Positions 61,213-64,000 of a stretch of DNA of 64,000 nt are shown one piece after another (positions within the stretch are counted from its first letter, which is position 1; each line of letters begins with the position of its first letter). The DNA lies in contig NZ_JAGGJY010000006.1 of assembly GCF_017873245.1 (NCBI RefSeq), positions 120,540 through 184,539 of the forward strand. The letters run 5' to 3'. Under the pieces are notes generated by a model. The model made no database searches. It was not told the DNA's origin and worked only from the letters and a program-made list of their open reading frames with translations. Both the position numbers and the translations under genes were made by a program. This DNA comes from Clostridium tertium. GTDB lineage: Bacteria; Bacillota; Clostridia; Clostridiales; Clostridiaceae.

Positions 61213-63684
61213 ATGAATAAGAAAGTTTTAATAGTTGGAGGAGTTGCCGGTGGAGCATCTGCAGCAGCTAGACTTAGAAGATTAGATGAAAATATAGAGA
61301 TAATAATGTTTGAAAAAGGTGAGTATATATCTTTTGCAAATTGTGGGCTTCCTTATTATGTTGGTGAAGTAATAAAAGAAAGAGATGCATTACTTCTTCA
61401 AACACCAGAAAAAATGAAGGATAGATTTAATATAGATGTAAGAATTAATAGTGAAGTTATACAAATCAATACAGAAGATAAAAAGGTAAAAGTAAAAACA
61501 ATTAATAATGAAGAATATGAAGAAAGTTATGATTATTTAGTTTTATCACCAGGAGCAAAACCAATAAGACCTAACTTACCAGGGATAGATAGTAAAAAAA
61601 TATTTACGGTTAGAAATGTCCCAGATACAGATAAAGTAAAAGCTTTTGTAGATGCTAAAGATACTAAATCAGCTGTTGTTATTGGTGGTGGATTTATCGG
61701 AATAGAAATGGCAGAGAACTTGAGAGAAAGAGGTATTGAAGTAACATTAGTAGAAGCAGCACCTCATGTTATGGCACCTTTTGATTCTGAATTTTCAAGC
61801 TTAATTGAAAAAGAGTTAAATTCTAATGATATAAGTATCATGTTAAATGAAAAAGTTAATGGATTTGAAGAAAATGATAATTTAATTAAGGTTAAGTTAG
61901 AAAGTGGAAAAGAAATAGCTGTTGATATGGTTGTTTCAGCAATTGGAGTAACTCCAGATACTACATTTATAAGAGATAGTGGTATAGAACTTGGAGAAAG
62001 AGGCCACATAATAGTAGATGATCATATGAGAACTAATAAAGATGGAGTATATGCAGCAGGAGATGCAGTAGTTGTAAAAGACTATGTAAATGGAAATGAA
62101 GCATTTATACCACTAGCAGGGCCTGCAAACAAACAAGGAAGAATAATAGCTGATAATATAGCTGGATTAAATTCAGCATATAAAGGAACTTTAGGAACAT
62201 CCATAATAAAAATATTCGATATGGTTGCATCATCAACAGGAAATAATGAAAGAACCTTAAATAGATATGGAATTAAATTTAATAAAGTATATCTACATCC
62301 AATGAGTCATGCAGGATATTACCCAGATGCTACCCCATTAACAATAAAGGTTATATATGATGTAGAGGGAAAAATATTAGGAGCACAAGCATTAGGATAT
62401 GAAGGTGTAGATAAATTTATAGATGTAATAGCAACATCAATTAAATTTGGTGGAACAATGGAGGATTTAGCAGAACTTGAACTTGCATATGCACCACCAT
62501 TCTTGTCAGCAAAATCTCCAGCAAATATGGCAGGATTTATAGCTCAAAACCAAAACAGAGGATTAGTCGATGTTATAAACATAGAAGAGTTAGATAAATT
62601 TGATGAATCAAAGCAAATTTTATTAGATACAAGAGATAAGCAAGAAGTAGAACTTGGAAAAATAGAAAATTCAATAAATATATCAGTTAATGATTTAAGA
62701 AGTAATTTAGATAAGCTAGATAAAGATAAAGAAATTTTAGTTTATTGTGCAGTAGGAATAAGAGGATATATAGCAGCAAGAATATTAAAGGCTAATGGCT
62801 TCAAAGTTAGAAACTTAAATGGTGGATATAAATCATATGTTAACTGGAACTATAAAGCAAAAGTTTTTGAAAGCAATAACAATAATATAAATAACAATGA
62901 AAATGGAGATTCTGTAATGAAAGAAGTAGCAGCTGATAAAGTAAGAGAATTAAATGCAACAGGATTATCTTGTCCAGGACCTTTAATGCAAGTAAAAGCA
63001 ACTATGGATGATATGAGTGATGGAGAAGTTTTAAAAGTAAAGGTATCAGATGAAGGGTTTTGCAGAGATATAGAAGCATGGACTAAGAAAACTAATAATA
63101 GACTTATGAATTTAGATAAAAATAAAGGAATTATAGAAGCGACAATTATGAAGTGCTCAGATCAAATTCTATCTGGAACTGAAATTTCTAATACTTGTAC
63201 TACAGTTCCAAGTAAAAATGGTCAATCTATGGTTGTGTTTAGTGGTGATTTAGACAAGGCAATTGCGTCATTTATAATTGCTAACGGTGCAGCTACAATG
63301 GGAAAAAAGGTAACTATGTTCTTTACATTCTGGGGACTAAATGTTCTTAGAAAGCCTGAAAAAATAAAAACACCTAAAAATATAATAGAAAAAGCATTTG
63401 GAATGATGATGCCAAGAGGTAGTAAAAAGCTTGGATTATCAAGAATGAACATGGGTGGAATGGGCGCTAAAATGATTAGAGGAGTCATGAAGGATAAAAA
63501 TATTCAATCATTAGAAGATTTAATGGATGCAGCTATAAAAAATGGAGTAGAAATAGTAGCATGTACAATGTCAATGGATGTTATTGGAATTAAAAAAGAA
63601 GAGTTAATAGATGGAATAACTTATGGTGGTGTTGGATATTATCTTGGTGAAGCAGATGATGCTAATGTTAATTTGTTTATATAA
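61213..63684 (+). CDS. CoA-disulfide reductase fused to rhodanese, TusA and DsrE domains
   Basis: The protein has 823 residues. Residues 1-445 are an FAD/NAD(P)H reductase of the CoA-disulfide/persulfide reductase type: GGVAGGASAAARLRR, single redox C44 in FANCGLPYY, second Rossmann VVIGGGFIGIEMAE. A rhodanese domain follows (about 460-550, C512 in VYCAVGIRG), then an Asn-rich linker (about 555-567), a TusA domain (575-645, C587 in SCPGP) and a DsrE-like domain (665-823, C784 in VACTMSMD). All catalytic cysteines are present. It probably reduces CoA-persulfides or polysulfide and passes sulfur along the fused carriers. AGGAGG precedes the ATG. It is probably repressed by the adjacent ArsR. 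Confidence 0.93.
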   Translation: MNKKVLIVGGVAGGASAAARLRRLDENIEIIMFEKGEYISFANCGLPYYVGEVIKERDALLLQTPEKMKDRFNIDVRINSEVIQINTEDKKVKVKTINNEEYEESYDYLVLSPGAKPIRPNLPGIDSKKIFTVRNVPDTDKVKAFVDAKDTKSAVVIGGGFIGIEMAENLRERGIEVTLVEAAPHVMAPFDSEFSSLIEKELNSNDISIMLNEKVNGFEENDNLIKVKLESGKEIAVDMVVSAIGVTPDTTFIRDSGIELGERGHIIVDDHMRTNKDGVYAAGDAVVVKDYVNGNEAFIPLAGPANKQGRIIADNIAGLNSAYKGTLGTSIIKIFDMVASSTGNNERTLNRYGIKFNKVYLHPMSHAGYYPDATPLTIKVIYDVEGKILGAQALGYEGVDKFIDVIATSIKFGGTMEDLAELELAYAPPFLSAKSPANMAGFIAQNQNRGLVDVINIEELDKFDESKQILLDTRDKQEVELGKIENSINISVNDLRSNLDKLDKDKEILVYCAVGIRGYIAARILKANGFKVRNLNGGYKSYVNWNYKAKVFESNNNNINNNENGDSVMKEVAADKVRELNATGLSCPGPLMQVKATMDDMSDGEVLKVKVSDEGFCRDIEAWTKKTNNRLMNLDKNKGIIEATIMKCSDQILSGTEISNTCTTVPSKNGQSMVVFSGDLDKAIASFIIANGAATMGKKVTMFFTFWGLNVLRKPEKIKTPKNIIEKAFGMMMPRGSKKLGLSRMNMGGMGAKMIRGVMKDKNIQSLEDLMDAAIKNGVEIVACTMSMDVIGIKKEELIDGITYGGVGYYLGEADDANVNLFI

Positions 63685-63767
63685 GGAAAAGAATATATTT
63701 TAGAATAAATAAAGGCTCAGTCTCAGAAATCTATTTAATATAGAATTTATTCAATTTAAAGTAAGCT

Positions 63768-64000
63768 TTATTTCCTTAAAAAATTTAATTTCTTATTTTT
63801 ATAAAGGGTCTCGCGTTTTGGTCTGACCCCTAAAAAGTAGACATTATTAAAAGGGATATATGATTGTGAATTACAAAAATGGCTTCGATATTTAATTGGA
63901 GCCATTTTTTTAACCTTTTTTGAAATCTAATATTATTATAAAAATTTATATATTCATCTATAGAGTTGATTACTTCTTCTTCTGAATTATAGTTGCTTAA
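63768..64000 (-). pseudogene. 3' end of an IS3-family (IS150-group) transposase, apparently frameshifted, partial
   Basis: On the minus strand the window edge reads SEEEVINSIDEYINFYNNIRF, the C-terminus of an IS3-type OrfB integrase. The expected continuation KKMAPIKYRSHF is in another frame. The switch falls at a run of seven T (plus strand 63905-63911). Without it, the frame ends at a TAG at 63830-63832 inside the terminal repeat. The shifted frame runs on to 63768. The rest of the gene lies beyond the window. Confidence 0.65.
63819..64000 (-). mobile_element. IS3-family element, terminal repeat end (continues past window)
   Basis: The end starts TGGTCTGACCCC followed by AAAAAGTAGACA, with the TG terminus and form usual for IS150-group terminal inverted repeats. 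It lies outside the transposase C-terminus. The opposite end is outside the window, so the target duplication cannot be checked. Between 63685 and 63818 there is no gene. Confidence 0.7.

Noticed and set aside
63880..63910. Hairpin AAAAATGGCT/AGCCATTTTT as a terminator
   Set aside because: It falls within the transposase reading frame near the element end; it may terminate transcription but cannot be separated from coding constraint.

Overview
This AT-rich window has AGGAGG-type ribosome sites, T-tailed hairpin terminators, spore-germination genes, Amidase_3/CWB2 wall proteins and many Clostridium-like proteins of unknown function. It comes from a spore-forming Firmicute, most likely Clostridium sensu stricto. 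I cannot name the species. No rRNA, tRNA, CRISPR array or prophage was seen. The only insertion-sequence remnant is at the far right edge.

Layout. 0-8.3 kb: the tail of a polysaccharide operon: a Wzy-like polymerase, a GT2 glycosyltransferase, a dTDP-3-acetamido-3,6-dideoxyhexose pathway (rfbA, rfbB, ketoisomerase, aminotransferase, acetyltransferase) and a flippase. 8.4-13.2 kb: wall genes: an LCP polymer ligase, a CWB2-anchored PIG-L deacetylase and a CWB2-anchored amidase. 13.3-15.1 kb: a FemAB-like transferase and a deacetylase-like protein. 15.3-22 kb: a second glycan block: flippase, membrane 4,6-dehydratase, initiating sugar-phosphate transferase, Gfo/Idh/MocA oxidoreductase and O-antigen-ligase-like protein. 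22.2-25.2 kb: a YtrA-type GntR/ABC operon behind an operator of the form AGTGTA-N13-TACACT. 25.3-32.4 kb: brnQ, three more glycosyltransferases, an LpxD-like acyltransferase and galU. 32.5-42.9 kb: trpS, two small genes, the divergent gerKB / gerKA-gerKC receptor, a diguanylate cyclase, a P-loop protein and tyrS. 43-47.5 kb: a two-component system and two paralogous TPR/Ig-like lipoproteins. 47.7-50.9 kb: an orphan flagellar-type FliK/FhlB-like pair and a metallophosphoesterase. 51-59.2 kb: an iron block, feoAB, DUF3793, DUF2325, a heterodimeric ABC exporter-fold pair, a YgbA-like protein, DUF454 and a small membrane protein. 59.5-63.7 kb: a glutaredoxin, a Crp/Fnr regulator, an ArsR regulator and an 823-residue CoA-disulfide-reductase/rhodanese/TusA/DsrE fusion. 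63.8-64 kb: the end of an IS3-family element.

How the genes work together. The left half builds and attaches cell-surface polymer. Sugar nucleotides are made, assembled on undecaprenyl phosphate, flipped, polymerised and probably attached to peptidoglycan by the LCP enzyme. The CWB2 proteins probably bind such a polymer. The clearest coordinated system is at 51-59 kb: four sites matching the 7-1-7 Fur box (12-13 of 14 positions) precede feoA, DUF3793, the ABC pair and the ygbA-like gene. This suggests one iron-starvation regulon that includes several genes of unknown function. The persulfide-type locus at 60.6-63.7 kb appears to be controlled by its own ArsR repressor.
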